This document shows positions 1 through 11,200 of a DNA stretch of 51,383 bases, in pieces. The notes beneath the pieces were generated by a model. It had not been told where the DNA came from. It was given only the letters and a program-made list of their open reading frames with translations, and made no database searches. Position 1 is the stretch's first letter, and each line of letters opens with the position of its first letter. Location: positions 1 through 51,383 of the forward strand of contig JADDMT010000171.1 of NCBI GenBank assembly GCA_021401465.1. The letters run 5' to 3'. The position numbers and the translations under genes were made by a program. The DNA is from Teratosphaeria epicoccoides. Its lineage: Eukaryota; Ascomycota; Dothideomycetes; Mycosphaerellales; Teratosphaeriaceae.

Positions 1-19
1 GAAGCCCCCCCCCCCCCCC

Positions 20-889
20 CTAAGGCCCAAAACCCACGACATTCGCCTCTGGCATCTCACCCCCCGCAAGCCGAAACATCTCCTCCCCGACCTCCTCCCC
101 GACCTCATCCTCCCTCCCACCATCCCCTTCCCTCAACGGCTGCTGAATCCTCACTCTAAACCACGCATTCCTCTCCCCCTCCTCCCCCGTCCCCTCCGCC
201 GAACATTCAAACCTCAACCCACACGCCTCGCCTCCCCACTTCCACATCCTGTAAACCAAACTGCGATACACAATCCTCCACACCACATCGTTAAAACACC
301 CCTGATTCCGCACCTCCACGCACCTCACGTTGCGCAGCCCCTTCAGCGTCTCCGCAAGGATGTACGCAAGCGAGTGGCTCTGGGGCAGGTCCGCGACTTC
401 GGCGTACGCGCTGTTGGAGCAGTCCGGGCGGCGGGGGACGAGGGTGAGAGTGTCGAGGGCGAGGGAGGGGTGGCCGAAGGGGAGACCGACCCAGGCTTCG
501 TTGAGGGCGCGGAGGTCCGCGACCGGCGCCGTGAGGGTGAGGTGCCTGATTGCGGAGAGCTTGGCGGGGGGGAGGGCGCGCGTGGCGTGGGAAAAATTGT
601 CCGGGTAGGAGGTGTCGCCGGTTAGGTGGAAGGGAATCAGGCTGAGGGCGAGGAGGGTGGCTTCGGAGGCGATGGTTTTGCAGGTGGATAGGACGCGGAG
701 GTTGTGGGTGTTGTGGGTGTGGGTTTGGGGAGGGGTGGGGAGGTGGTTGGGTGGGATGGCCAAGGAGGAGGGGAGAGGTTTGTGGGGGGCTGGTGGGTTG
801 GAGCGGGTGGGTTGCTCGAATATGTAGGTGTAAATTTGGTTGCGGAGTTCGGTGGGAAGGGTGAGCAGGCTTGCTGCTTCGGATGGCAT
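20..889 (-). CDS. 2EXR/F-box-like protein
   Basis: A 289-residue protein of the fungal 2EXR (F-box-like) type. The N-terminus (residues 1-30) has the family's opening: a short polar lead, then LLTLPTELRNQIYTYIFE, where the L-P-x-E-[LI]-R-x-x-I-[YW] pattern is diagnostic. The rest is a variable domain with a leucine-rich middle (residues 85-155) and an acidic, glycine-rich C-terminal tail. There are no transmembrane segments. The start is the only ATG before the motif, and the frame is intact to a stop next to the C-homopolymer at the window edge. Members are numerous in Dothideomycetes and are presumed substrate adaptors, but no substrate can be named. The family call is fairly secure; the function is not known. 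Confidence 0.8.
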   Translation of the reverse strand: MPSEAASLLTLPTELRNQIYTYIFEQPTRSNPPAPHKPLPSSLAIPPNHLPTPPQTHTHNTHNLRVLSTCKTIASEATLLALSLIPFHLTGDTSYPDNFSHATRALPPAKLSAIRHLTLTAPVADLRALNEAWVGLPFGHPSLALDTLTLVPRRPDCSNSAYAEVADLPQSHSLAYILAETLKGLRNVRCVEVRNQGCFNDVVWRIVYRSLVYRMWKWGGEACGLRFECSAEGTGEEGERNAWFRVRIQQPLREGDGGREDEVGEEVGEEMFRLAGGEMPEANVVGFGP

Positions 890-1579
890 GGTGATGGGTG
901 GTGTTTTTCAGGGTGGGCTTGTTGTCTCTGTGAACGGCGGTTCGTAGATGTGAGTGTTCATGTGGGTATTAGGCGGGAGGGATGCGCAATTGAAGATGGA
1001 TTTGATGATCACGTCAGTGGATTCCTCGATAATGATGGTCCACAGCGTGCTTAGGCAACAAAGGGATGTTGTTGACCGTCGCTGAGGTACATGGTACGGT
1101 ACTAATAATGCGATACGATGACGCCATGAAGGTACCCGAATGGTCGATGCGCACGTGTTCGGGACGGGGATCCACCTGCACATCTTGTTCGAGAGAAGTC
1201 AGGACAAATATGTGGGTCTCACAGACTGTGTGAACATGTGACAAGACCGTGAACACGTGACAGGACATCAACATGTAACAGACCGTGAACATGTGACAGA
1301 CCGTGAACATGTAATAGACCGCGAATATGAAACCACTAGGAGGTACCTGAGGTATTATCAGGCATCAACTTGTCCCTGTTCATCTTCACATGTTATTATT
1401 GTTACAAGCAGAGGCAAGATGGGCACGAAAACTGGCCGGAGCTGCGTTGGCACAGGCAAACTTTGAGGCTCACCGAGCTGCCTCGGAACGGGCGCCTTCG
1501 TGTTGGACATTGTTATTATCATAGAGAAGCACGAGCACGTCTGACCCGATGGCCGCGAACAGGCATTCGTCGAGAGACA
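890..1579. other. Intergenic region, divergent promoters
   Basis: Shared upstream region of the 2EXR-like gene (leftwards) and the NDH-2 gene (rightwards). Apart from the 18-bp tandem array described separately, nothing gene-like could be supported. An in-frame ATG at 1370 would extend NDH-2 by 70 residues, but that stretch is low in family resemblance and is treated as 5' UTR. Confidence 0.5.
1222..1329. repeat. Tandem repeat, about six units of 18 bp
   Basis: Degenerate head-to-tail units of the form gaccgtgaacatgtgaca, drifting by one or two bases per copy (for example gaacacgtga in one unit and gtaata at the end of another). One unit contains the palindrome CACGTG. The array lies about 250 bp upstream of the NDH-2 start codon. 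It is seen directly in the sequence; a regulatory role is only a possibility. Confidence 0.85.
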
Positions 1580-2906
1580 ATGTCGAAAGAGACCATCGTA
1601 ATCGTGGGCACAGGATGGGCTGGCTACACGTTGTCGCAGAAGCTCAATGACAACAAGTTCAACATCGTCGTCATCTCGCCTGAAGCCACTTCGCCCTATA
1701 CACCTTTGTTGGTAAACATTCGAACAAGGCACTTACACGCAATCGGGCTCTGACGAGAATCTGCAGGCCAGCGCAGCATGCGGCTTATTCGACTTCTCTC
1801 TGGCCGAAGAGCCCGTCCGGCATAAGAACAAGAGGATTACTTTCCATCAAGCTTGGGTCGACAATGTCGACTTTACCCTCAAGCTGTGCATGTGTCGAGC
1901 TGCCTGCGACCTGCCTATCGAAGGCGGCAGGCCGTTCGAAGTATACTATGACCGCCTGATCCTGGCACCCGGATGCGTCACGAACACTTTCGGCACCCCG
2001 GGCGCAGAGGAACACGCCTTCTTCGTCCGCAACGTGGCCGACGCCAGAGCAGTCCAATCTCGAATCCAGCAGCTGCTAGAGCTGGCATCCGTACCCGGAG
2101 TCACCGAGCAAGAACAGCGAGAGCTCCTTCACATCGTCATCGTCGGCGGCGGGCCCACCGGCGTCGAAATGTCTGCCGAGATGTCCGACCTCTTCTTCCA
2201 AGACTTCTCCAAACTCTACCCTCATCTCCACGGCAAAATGAGCATCGCAATCCACGACGCCGCTCCCTACATCCTCGCCGCCTTCGAAGACGCCCTGCGC
2301 CAACACTCCCTCCGATCCTTCACCAAACGCGGAGTCCAAGTCAAAACCGACTCCAAGATTCTCAAGGTCGAAAAGGACAGCATCACCACCGAAGCCGACG
2401 GCCGCATAGGCTGCGGCGCCGTAATCTGGACCGCAGGAAACAAACAATGCCCTCTTGTCGACCTGCTCGACACAGCGAAAACCGACGGCCTCCCGCGCAT
2501 CATGACGGACGACCACTTGCACGTCTTGCACCCGGCCCACCACAGCGGCGCGGGCCAACTCCCCTTCCAGGACGTCTACGCTCTCGGCGACGCCGCAGAC
2601 ATCAAAAAACGCTTTCTCCCTACCACCGCGGAGGTCGCAGTCCAGAAAGCGGAGTACCTGGCGCAAGTCCTGAACACGGACGCGGATGGCAAGCGGCCTT
2701 TTGGGTACAAGCAGAAAGCTATTGTGGCGTACATTGGGGGCCACGATGGTGTGGTGCAGGGTCGCCCGGATTGGAACGGGCCGAGGGCGTGGGCGGCGTG
2801 GCGGAGTAAGAATCTGTGGTGGACGAGGAGTTGGAGGAGGAAGTTTATGATTATGACGTATTGGGGTTTAGATTGGTTGGGAGGGAAGGAGATTGCGAGG
2901 TTGTAG
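1580..2906 (+). CDS. Alternative NADH dehydrogenase (NDH-2 type)
   Basis: Single-subunit, rotenone-insensitive NADH:quinone oxidoreductase family, passing electrons from NADH via FAD to ubiquinone without pumping protons, usually at the inner mitochondrial membrane. Two exons, 1580-1711 and 1767-2906, with a 55-bp intron starting GTAAAC and ending CTGCAG, phase 0; product 423 residues. Residues 5-20 hold the FAD dinucleotide fold (VIVGTGWAG), residues 167-180 the NADH fold (IVIVGGGPTGVEMSAEM), and residues 313-322 the second FAD contact (DVYALGDAAD). The Trp-rich amphipathic C-terminus (about 375-423, ending GKEIARL) is the family's membrane-binding tail. No EF-hand insertion is present, and no clear mitochondrial presequence follows the chosen ATG (ACAATG context). 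An AIF/AMID-like oxidoreductase is the alternative, but the C-terminus argues for NDH-2. Confidence 0.88.
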
Positions 2907-3249
2907 GTGGCTCGGTCGGTGCTTCGCTGGGGTTTCATGCCAGTGATCGAACGTAATCAGCGATCAATCATTTGACTGGTGAACGGAGCTATAATCGCTC
3001 GAACAGATACTGATTCTGCCGTTCGAAATGACGTATCAAGCAGTCGCTCGACTGACTGGCAAGACCACAAAGTGATGCTATATCCATCGGTTTGCCTCTG
3101 AAACGAGACCACAGCGAGAATGAGGATCCAGCGGTCAGCACACCCGCCAACTCCTCGCTTCCATAACGCTAAATTGCACCAAAAGAATGCATCGTTCCAG
3201 CCCCGTCGATGAATGCCTCCTCCCCACAAATCAGCAGCCATAAGCGTAT
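2907..3249. other. Intergenic, convergent 3' ends
   Basis: Between the 3' ends of the NDH-2 gene and the cyclin-like gene. Only short reading frames without coding character; nothing further seen. Confidence 0.5.
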
Positions 3250-4401
3250 CTAGACCGTCTGCCCCACAGAAGTCGCCACATTCCCGAACGCCTGCGCATC
3301 CAGAACCTGCATCCAATGCTCCTTACAAGCCGTCCTGAGCACCAGAGCGCGATCGTCGGTACACCCAGCCACACCCGACCCTAATATGTCCGAAATGCCC
3401 GGCACCTCAGGCGGGAACAACCTGTCCGACCCAGCGGCCCTTGCATCGGGCGTTGCGTACGGCACCAGCGTCCATCCCAAACGTCTAAACAAGTCAATGG
3501 TCGCCCGATCAATCTGGTCCGCAGACCATCTGTGCTCGCAAAGTCCCGAGTAGACCTCGTTCTCCCACGGCTCATCCTCCGTGTACGCCATCGCCAGCGC
3601 GATGGCCGCGATCAAGAGCAGCTCGGGCGCCGTGGGTTCTGGCGGGATTTGCGCCGCGTTGTATGCGCGCAGGAGGTTGTGCGCGACGACCAGCGCTGGG
3701 CTGGACAGCTGGGCAAAGCGCGTCAGGAAGGCTCGGGCTAGCGCAGCTTCGTAGGCCGTGCAGGTTGTGCCGCGCCAGGTTTCGGTGACGAAGAGCGCGA
3801 CGATGTGGTCTGCGACTGGGCTGCGGGCGGGCTGGGGCAGGGACGACGTGGTGAGGGAGGTGCTGCGCGTGCGAGGGAGGAGAGCCTTGACGATGCGGTT
3901 TGTGTCTGAATCCCAGGCTTCGCCTGGGCCCAGTGCGGAGAGCTCGGCTTTGGTTGGGCCGCGGAGGAAGTCGTCTCGCTTGGTCATCAGCGGCCCTTGA
4001 TGCGAGAGATGCTCATCGAGTGCTTCATCGCTCATGCTGTCGAATACGTCGAGTTCCTCGTCCGTCACCACGGTCGCGCATGGATCGTTGGAGCCTTGCA
4101 AATTCTCAAGCTCCTCCCCGTCCAAGCGAGATACGTCGTCACCCTCGCTTAGGAGGTCTTCCGGTATTTCAACGGCTTCGGGTGGAACTTCGACTTTCTG
4201 TTCCAGATCCAGGCTCGCGACCTGACTGGCGAGGTTCGGCATGTCATGTGCTGGCAACGAAGGAAACCGCTTGTTTTTCCGGAATGGGCCTTTGGTAGCT
4301 TCGATCTCGCTCAAGCAAGCATCAAGTTCTTCGTCGCTGAGCCCATCTATGTTGATGTTGTCTGGCGATGGCGGGCACGCTTGGCTAGTGATGCCAGGCA
4401 T
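3250..4401 (-). CDS. Cyclin-like protein (PCL/PHO80-like fold)
   Basis: A 383-residue protein if translated from the ATG at 4401 (MPGITSQ); an in-frame ATG at 4485 would add 28 residues of basic sequence that look like 5' UTR. The N-terminal half is acidic and disordered, with repeated short D/E-E-L-D motifs (DEELDACL, DEELDVFD, DEALDEHL). The C-terminal half (about residues 195-320) resembles a cyclin box: an ALVVAHNLLRAY helix, then ELLLIAAIALAMAY, then DEPWENEVYSGL, then a WSADQID...LFRRLGWTL helix, the order seen in Pho85-type and other fungal cyclins. If correct, it would bind and direct a cyclin-dependent kinase. The partner cannot be told from sequence. Single exon, no signal peptide. 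The cyclin assignment rests on fold pattern, not on a tested match. Confidence 0.6.
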   Translation of the reverse strand: MPGITSQACPPSPDNINIDGLSDEELDACLSEIEATKGPFRKNKRFPSLPAHDMPNLASQVASLDLEQKVEVPPEAVEIPEDLLSEGDDVSRLDGEELENLQGSNDPCATVVTDEELDVFDSMSDEALDEHLSHQGPLMTKRDDFLRGPTKAELSALGPGEAWDSDTNRIVKALLPRTRSTSLTTSSLPQPARSPVADHIVALFVTETWRGTTCTAYEAALARAFLTRFAQLSSPALVVAHNLLRAYNAAQIPPEPTAPELLLIAAIALAMAYTEDEPWENEVYSGLCEHRWSADQIDRATIDLFRRLGWTLVPYATPDARAAGSDRLFPPEVPGISDILGSGVAGCTDDRALVLRTACKEHWMQVLDAQAFGNVATSVGQTV

Positions 4402-5132
4402 CGTGATAGTTGACTTGATTGTGATGTCGATGTAGCGTTGCTTCTTCGTGACCTGCTTGTAGGCTTGTCGATAGCACATGATCAAGGGGTCGGCACCTGA
4501 TCTTTCACATACTATGTAGTATTTCGTTTCTTCCTGGCACTTTGGAAATGCGCTACGTGTAGTGTGAGGTTTGCCAAAGAAGCTCGACTGTCTGCGGCTT
4601 TGTAGAAGCCACTACGTCAGGTGGACATGAGGTCCGAGCAGTTGCGATAAACGCCTGGCCCATATCTTGCTCGGTGCTGCATCGTGGCTGCTCCAGCATG
4701 CAGATAGCGCTGACCAAAAGCGACCATTGCGTCCCTCTGGCGCTTTGTATATACAAGTACATGTATGAATGGCAATATCTTGATACTCGGCTGACTCGGC
4801 CAGCATGTGGAGGGGCTTGTACCAGCACCATGTACTTTTGCCAGTAGCCGCTGTGTGATTTGTAGAATCAACGAAGACTTAACGACATTGAGAAGACGAG
4901 CTTTCTCGTGGAGATGGACATTCGGATCGGAAGCGCTCGTCTCGTAGCACACTGCTGGGCGGGGCTGGACCATGTGCCGATTCGACACCGAAAAAGTCCC
5001 CTCGGAATGAGGACTCGGACTGACTTCGCCTGAGTGAACAGCTACAGATGAGCCAGGATTTTTAGATCGAGACCCGAAGCTAATAAGAGGGTGTGTGATG
5101 CGACGTCGCGCCCAGACCACTTCGGTGGCTCA
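4402..5132. other. Intergenic, unassigned open frames
   Basis: Contains a 167-codon open frame on the minus strand (4617-5120) without recognisable domain, signal peptide or family resemblance. It is probably chance. It overlaps the 3' side of the secreted-protein gene that follows only marginally. No RNA gene seen. Confidence 0.4.
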
Positions 5133-5628
5133 CTAGCAGAAGAAATATGTCTGCCAACTCGTACCGCCGGGGTCACCTCTGATAACTTCTATCGACACGC
5201 AACCCTGAGGCCTGTCGCCGTCCAGACACGTGGTTACATCGTGAATATTGCCGTGCTGCCCCGATGTCCAGGAGCAAGTTGTCTGACCGTGATCATAAAC
5301 ACAACACATAGCTTGCGTCCTGTTATTATCGGATCGCGGAAGTTTCAATCAGAAGTTTCGCTTACTCTCTTGTCCTTTGGGCCCGGTTTCTCCAGCTATG
5401 TCGAAACCAACACAGTCGCCGCCGCCTAGAGAATGTAAAGGTAAGTATGTCTCTATGTAAAACTTTTAGTCGGTAGCTCAGCGTACCCGGCACCTTAAAC
5501 TTCCATACGCCATTGAAATGGCCACAAGTCCCATTGACTATGAATCCATCAGTTGCGAGGGTAGCGACAAGCAAAGCAGCCATGAATGCGAGGAGCATCA
5601 TCTTTCTTGACAGGTGGATTGAAGCCAT
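5133..5628 (-). CDS. Small secreted cysteine-rich protein, three exons
   Basis: Effector-like secreted protein of 126 residues. It was assembled from exons 5628-5487, 5425-5366 and 5311-5133. Intron 1 is 61 bp (GTACGC...CTCTAG) with an ACCGACTAA branch-like site. Intron 2 is 54 bp (GTAAGC...CGCAAG), and its acceptor was chosen because it alone keeps a cysteine-rich frame; an AACAG acceptor 8 bp upstream leads to an early stop. Residues 1-26 are a signal peptide (basic start, then MMLLAFMAALLVATLA). The mature part has eight cysteines, including an adjacent pair, and ends at Cys. No known family is recognised. An ATG at 5685 would extend the N-terminus and weaken the signal peptide, so 5628 is preferred. 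A TATA element sits 91 bp upstream. It probably acts outside the cell, perhaps at the host or competitor interface; that is inference. Confidence 0.68.
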
Positions 5629-7065
5629 GCTTGGATGATTCGGCGTAATCGAGACGCTTGCACCAGCAAAAAGGGTGGTGTACAAGATAGCGTTGAAAAT
5701 GGGAAGACAGTCAGCTCCCTTATATCCTCACAGCCTCACACCACGATCACATGATGTCGGCAAGGTTATTGATCTTGGAAGCACCGCCAGGAGTAGACCC
5801 GACGTGTACTGTCTACCTGGTCTTTGCGCTATCCGATTGCTGCTAGGTCACGATTGACCTCTATCAAACCCCCGAGCCAGATAAATGCGTCTTGTTCGCC
5901 GGGATCGGACTGGTCCCGTCTGTCGTACGATCCTCAAAAAAGCCCATTTTCCTCGCGATCGTGGCACTCGACTCTAAATCGGATTCGAGCGAGCACTTAG
6001 GTTGGTCTCACCAGATCGCACTGGATTCTTGGGCCCCATGAGTCTCAGAGATAGGTTTCAATTGGGCCGGTCTATCCGAAGGTCCGGTCAACACCGCGAG
6101 AAGGACAAGAGGCATTCTTGGAGGCATTGTCACAAATGCCTTGCATCGAAGACGGTAGCTTTATTAGCCCATCAACCCTCGAATACTACTTACACGATGG
6201 GCAAGGAGTATTTCGGTCAAGGTCAGTTGCAATCATTAATTGAGACCTCGTTCTGGCCGCGTCCTAGCACACCCTCGCCACGTACATTTCTTGGCCAAGA
6301 CTCAGCCGATGCCGAATCAACGGGCTTTTCTGCGCCAGTAAGGTCTACATACTCTTGTCAGGTAAACCGCGAATTACTGAGCTTTCCCGGCTCATAGTGT
6401 CTTGAGCTCGCGATATGTAAGCGCCACTAGACTCCCCCATATCGCGCAGGGCCACAGTCCAGAGAGCTACGGCGCTATCGCCGACTCAGCAAGACTCGTC
6501 CGCTCGCAGTGAATCGACGAATGAGTATAACTAAGGGTGACGAGGTGGGCATAAGGTACCGACTGCTTCACGCTCTGTTTTACTAATTCGCCTCGATTGG
6601 CGTTGCGGAACGGAGTGAACGGGAAAGCTTGAACAGATCAAATGTGCGATCCGAAACGATATTCTTGGCATCCAGTGATCTTCACAATTCTCTGCAGCTG
6701 CTCACTGCAATTAATTGTCAGGTGTCAGCAATCTGAGAGGAAAGGCTGGACCGGCTCGAGCAAAGCACAATCTAGAAGGTAGGAAGGTGGTTCCCACCAG
6801 ATGTAATGCAAATTGCGCATTCCACTCGATCAGAATACAACACTCACCACACGACATCCACATCTCACATCAGCTACAAACGCACAATTAACAGGCAGCA
6901 CTTCAGTGACACATATCACACCACATATATCCAAACCAAACGACTTCTCTCATTCCCACCACATCCGGACGACCAAGAGTTCCGAACATCCTAGCAACAA
7001 CGAACCACCCATTCCTCTCCCGCAACACCGCCACCGCTACCTCAAACGAGACAACCCCATCCACC
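5629..7065. other. Intergenic, promoter region of the 7.07-kb gene
   Basis: About 1.4 kb without a supportable gene. A 131-codon plus-strand frame (6002-6397) shows no family resemblance. The last 250 bp are CA-rich and purine-poor, typical of a transcribed fungal 5' leader. Confidence 0.45.
5719..5724 (-). promoter_or_regulatory. TATA-like element of the 5.1-5.6 kb secreted-protein gene
   Basis: Reads TATAAG within GATATAAGGGAG on the minus strand, 91 bp upstream of the chosen ATG. Position and sequence fit a core promoter; not tested. Confidence 0.45.
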
Positions 7066-7467
7066 ATGACCGACTACACCTACCCGAATGCCTCCCAACT
7101 CGCCACCCGCACCCTCATCTCCGACTCGAAACCCACGCACCTCCCTGCGCAAGGAAGTCACGACCACCATTACGACCACCACGATGAAGAGCACCACGAG
7201 CACGCGAAGCCGGTCCTGACTAGGAAAACGACCGACAACTACGAGCGCGCGTCCGCCGAAGCCGCTGCCCAACGCGCAGAAGAGAGTGCTTTGGCGGCCG
7301 CAGTGGCGGCGAGAGAGGCTGCTATTGTGGAGGAGGCTGAGGGCAGTGCTGGCAGGCCTGGCGTGCAGAAGAGGCTGAGTTATGATTTGAGGGATAAGAG
7401 GGGGCAACATCATCGGGAGGGATTGTTGAGAGGGGAGGCAGGGGCGGGCTATTCGTGTAAGGAGTGA
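7066..7467 (+). CDS. Hypothetical small hydrophilic protein
   Basis: A 133-residue protein starting in a strong context (CACCATGACC) after a long CA-rich leader. Residues 30-47 are His/Asp/Glu-rich (HDHHYDHHDEEHHEH), residues 60-95 are an Ala/Glu-rich segment likely to form a helix or coiled coil (repeats of AAQRAEES and AAVAAREAA), and the C-terminus is basic. No signal peptide or membrane segment. The His/Asp cluster could bind metal, but that is a guess from composition. Synonymous GC-rich codon use in the first 250 bp suggests real coding. Not recognised as a named family. Confidence 0.6.
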   Translation: MTDYTYPNASQLATRTLISDSKPTHLPAQGSHDHHYDHHDEEHHEHAKPVLTRKTTDNYERASAEAAAQRAEESALAAAVAAREAAIVEEAEGSAGRPGVQKRLSYDLRDKRGQHHREGLLRGEAGAGYSCKE

Positions 7468-8273
7468 GGAGGTTGTGAATTTTGTTGGTGATGGGAGGTT
7501 GGCGAGTCTGTCCTGAGTGGGTGGAGGGATGGGAGATTTGTTGGTTCAATGATGCTTTCTGCGGAGGTGGCGTGATCGGTTGGACCTAATGTGTTGTTAC
7601 TGATGACTTATGGACTTATGACCTAGGAACCTATTTTGATGCCTGGTCTGATGAAGTTTGGCAATCAATCGGTGAGCGATAACTCACAGACGACTGCATT
7701 GCTGCATCAGCTTTGTTTTAGCTTGTTTCTCAACGATCGTACCGTTACTCTCAATATGTTATGAAGTCAAGGAAAGTCTCAATGAGTGACTTCGGTCAGT
7801 GTCGCAAGTGCTGCAGAGCATCGCCTGATGCTCCGATGCATTCATACCACCTCGAAGCCAGTGACCTCGTGCCCGCTCCGGCGCTTTTCCATGCCCATCT
7901 CCATCCTCCCTACCGCTCTCCTAGCTTCTCGCTCGGCCAAACCAAGTGCGGAGCATGGCGTTCGATCTGACACCTCAGTTCGGATTAGCCATCATAGTCG
8001 GATTCAAGCGAGAGATAGCCGTGTCTGGCGCCTAATGCAGGCTCCCCTTATCAAAGAGCAGTCATTGCCGTTGTGCCCGTCTCGCTTGGTGTCGTACCGC
8101 ACCGCATTGCGTCGCATCGTTCGTTTCGCGTGGCTTGAGAGTGTCGTGAGATCATGCAACCATTTGCATACTCGCAAACTTGATGTTCGATATGTTGGCT
8201 CGTCAATGGCAGCAGTCAACGCTGCCACCTCGTTCGTCGTTACGTCCTGCAACACCGACAAATAGACAGTCGA
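7468..8273. other. Intergenic, convergent 3' ends
   Basis: 3' flank of the small protein gene and of UPF2. A 159-codon plus-strand frame (7786-8265) has no recognisable features. Nothing else seen. Confidence 0.45.
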
Positions 8274-11200
8274 TCAGCCGTTGGTTCTCGTCTGCTGCAT
8301 GCTACGCCCTTCCGCGCAACCAGTCCAGCGCCTACGATGCTGCTTCTTGTCGACAATGTAGTCGTCGAGAGATGCTTGCGCTGCAGGTGCCTCTGGTAAA
8401 GCAGAAGGACGGGTGGGGCGCTTGCCATACCAGTCAAAGTCTCCCAGTTGCAACTTCCTGGCACGTTGCTTGCTACGCGTATTGCCCGACTTGTCCATGC
8501 GCGGTGGGCCGTGAAGGTTCTCGATCGTGTTGCCTGAATCGTTAGCCAATGTGTCTACCGGAGTGGCCCCACCGTTCACAAGCGTCGTCAGAGGAAAGTG
8601 CGCTGCTGCTGCCACATCCTTGACCGCGTCATTGTCTCTGCAGGTCTTATGTTGAGATTGACCATTGCAGCCGTTGGCTGGCTTCAGGCTCTTGTTGAGG
8701 ATGCCTTTGCCGACAAGACGTGTCCGCTTGCTGTCGGACTCGAGTACATAATGGAAGGAGGGCTCTTCACCGTCTTGCTGGTTATCTGTCCAATCGGAGG
8801 CGAGGACCAAATTCTTGATGCGCTGTTGCTCTGCTCGCTCGGCCTCTTGCTGAGTACGCATAGCGACTGCGAAATTGGAGTTGGATGGCAAATCAATGGA
8901 TCGAGTCTACAGGAGTGTGAGCAGAATTGGAAGATGAAACAAGAGACAGTCATTCCTACCAGTGGACGATTGCCCTTCTTGCTCAGAAGTGCAAACTTCA
9001 TCATACCGGGAGCGGCTGGCACGCCGGCCTCGGTGCTGCTGTCGTCAGCGATGCTGGCTGTGGGCTCGCGCGCAGTTCTGCGCATGGGTAGTGGCACGTC
9101 AAACATGGGTTTGCGGTCAGCTCTGCGCGACTCTACACCCTCCGCCATTAGTTTGGCCAGTTCGCGATCGAACTCGGCGTCAATTTCTGGGTCTCTTTGC
9201 TCTTCTGGGCGAGTGACAACAATGCGCTCATCAGAATCGGTGTCGACGCGTTGGCCATGTTCCTCGTCCTCATGCTCACTGTCAGCCGAGTCTGGCCGTG
9301 CGTCGTCGCGGTCGGCAATGTCTTCGCCCGCGGGACGAGGATCATCGGAACCTGTTAGATCGCCTTCGGGCTCGTCAGGCTCCTCGATTTCGACAGCCTT
9401 GCCAGCCATAGGAGCCTGATAATTCTGCTTGCAGGCCTCAGCGAAGAGCTGACCAGCTTCCGGCAAGTCATCAAGCACCAGCTTCCATTGTGGGCGCAAA
9501 GAGTTGTACAGGTCTTGGATAACGAACTCGATATCCATCGGCAACGAGTCTTTGAGGTTTATATAGTACTGCAAGAACGCCAGGAAGAAGTCGAGCTTCT
9601 TCTTGAGATTGCCCTTCTCGAAGTACATCCCGCATGTCTCGAGCAGAGCGTTGACAAGGCGAATGCGAAAGTAGTCGTCGGGAAGGTCGATGGCAGAAAT
9701 CCTGCCAGGCTGAGCATAGCCGTCATGGCCATAGTTCAGGATCTTGTAGAGCGTGTCAAATACGAGATTTGATTCCACCAGACGATAGATATAGAGCTCG
9801 CCAAGATACTTGACCTCGGCGATACGACGCTGGTTGTACTTGAAATCATTGACCTCGAGGCCGACCGTGATGCGCTCCAGAACTTCATCAATGACCGACA
9901 CGGCGAAGTCCATATGGAATCGGTAGAGGGCGCCAAGCATGACAGCAAGGAGATGGATATGCGCGAACCGAATCTTGCCAGGCTTGATGAAGATTCTTCG
10001 CAACAACGCGACAACCTCTGGCTCTTCCCAATGCAACTTGCGAATTTGCTTGATGACCTTCTCCAAGGATTTCTTGTTCAGATCATTGTACACAAGCTTC
10101 CGAACAAAGAGATCCAGAGTGGTACGCTCCTTCTGCTGGATTGCCGCGCGTTCAGGTGGATTGACGTAATATACAGCATTCTCAACCAGCATACGCTCCT
10201 GCTGCCCAAGATGCTGCGCGGTCTTCTTGCGCTGCAGTGTTTCCAGAAAAGAGAACATACGCGGCGACGTCTCAGGGTTGCGCAGGAGGTATCGGCCGCA
10301 ATTCTCAAGCAGTGTAGCAATGATTTCAATGTTCATTCTGGAGAATTCGTCCAGACTGACTTTCAGACAGTGATAGATGACGTGCTCTGGCACGACACCA
10401 AACTTGGTGAGCTCGGCAATGTACCGGACATTGACCATGCGCACTTGACCGAGAAAATCCTTCGACTTGCGGCGCTGGAGACTGCGGAACTCGTCGTCCA
10501 GATACTGGATGATAGCTTGTGGCACGTCCGTGAGGTAGCGGCCGAGCGTAGCGATTAAGCGAGCATACAGCGGAAGAAGGTCGGTGCGGCCTTTCGGAAT
10601 TTCCTCCATAGCCTTGACCAGCCGGTTTCGTGAGGCCTTGGAATTGAGGAAGCAGAAGTCAATTGCGAACTGGTCGACCTGATCTTTGGTCGAGAGCTCT
10701 TGCATGCCAGCAAGGAGCGCGTCGACTTGGGCACCAACGGTCTTATTAGCAATGGCCATGGACGAGTCTTCGTTCTCCGCCGGTTTGGCGTCCGCTTTGG
10801 CATCCAAACTGTCTTCAGCCTTCCTTCTTACCTGCTCGTCCGTGTCGGTCTTCTTCTTTTTGTTATCTTCCAGCAGAATGCCGGGCACACGATCTTTGAG
10901 GTCGACCAAGCTTTCGTAGAACCGACGCTCGTCCTCGTCTTCCCAAATACCGGCACCATCGCCTTGACCGCGCAGATACTCGCCAGTCTTTACAAGACCA
11001 ATGCTGCTCTCCAACCCACCGTTTGTAGGGTCTTTCTCGGATAAATCAGGCATCTCTTCACCAAGAGCCTCGGCAAGCGTGTGGGCGCTGGTCATCAGCT
11101 TGTCCTGAGCTTTGACAGCCTTTTCGTAGCTCGCCTGGCGATCCTCGAAGACTTCTCCAGACTTGACGTAGGCTTCAGCATTGCGCTTGCTCTGCGCAGC

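Noticed and set aside
4617..5120. 167-codon minus-strand open frame
   Set aside because: No recognisable motif, poor start context and no splice logic. Retained only as an unassigned frame.
7786..8265. 159-codon plus-strand open frame downstream of NMD2
   Set aside because: Lies in the NMD2 3' flank, with no features and no supporting context.
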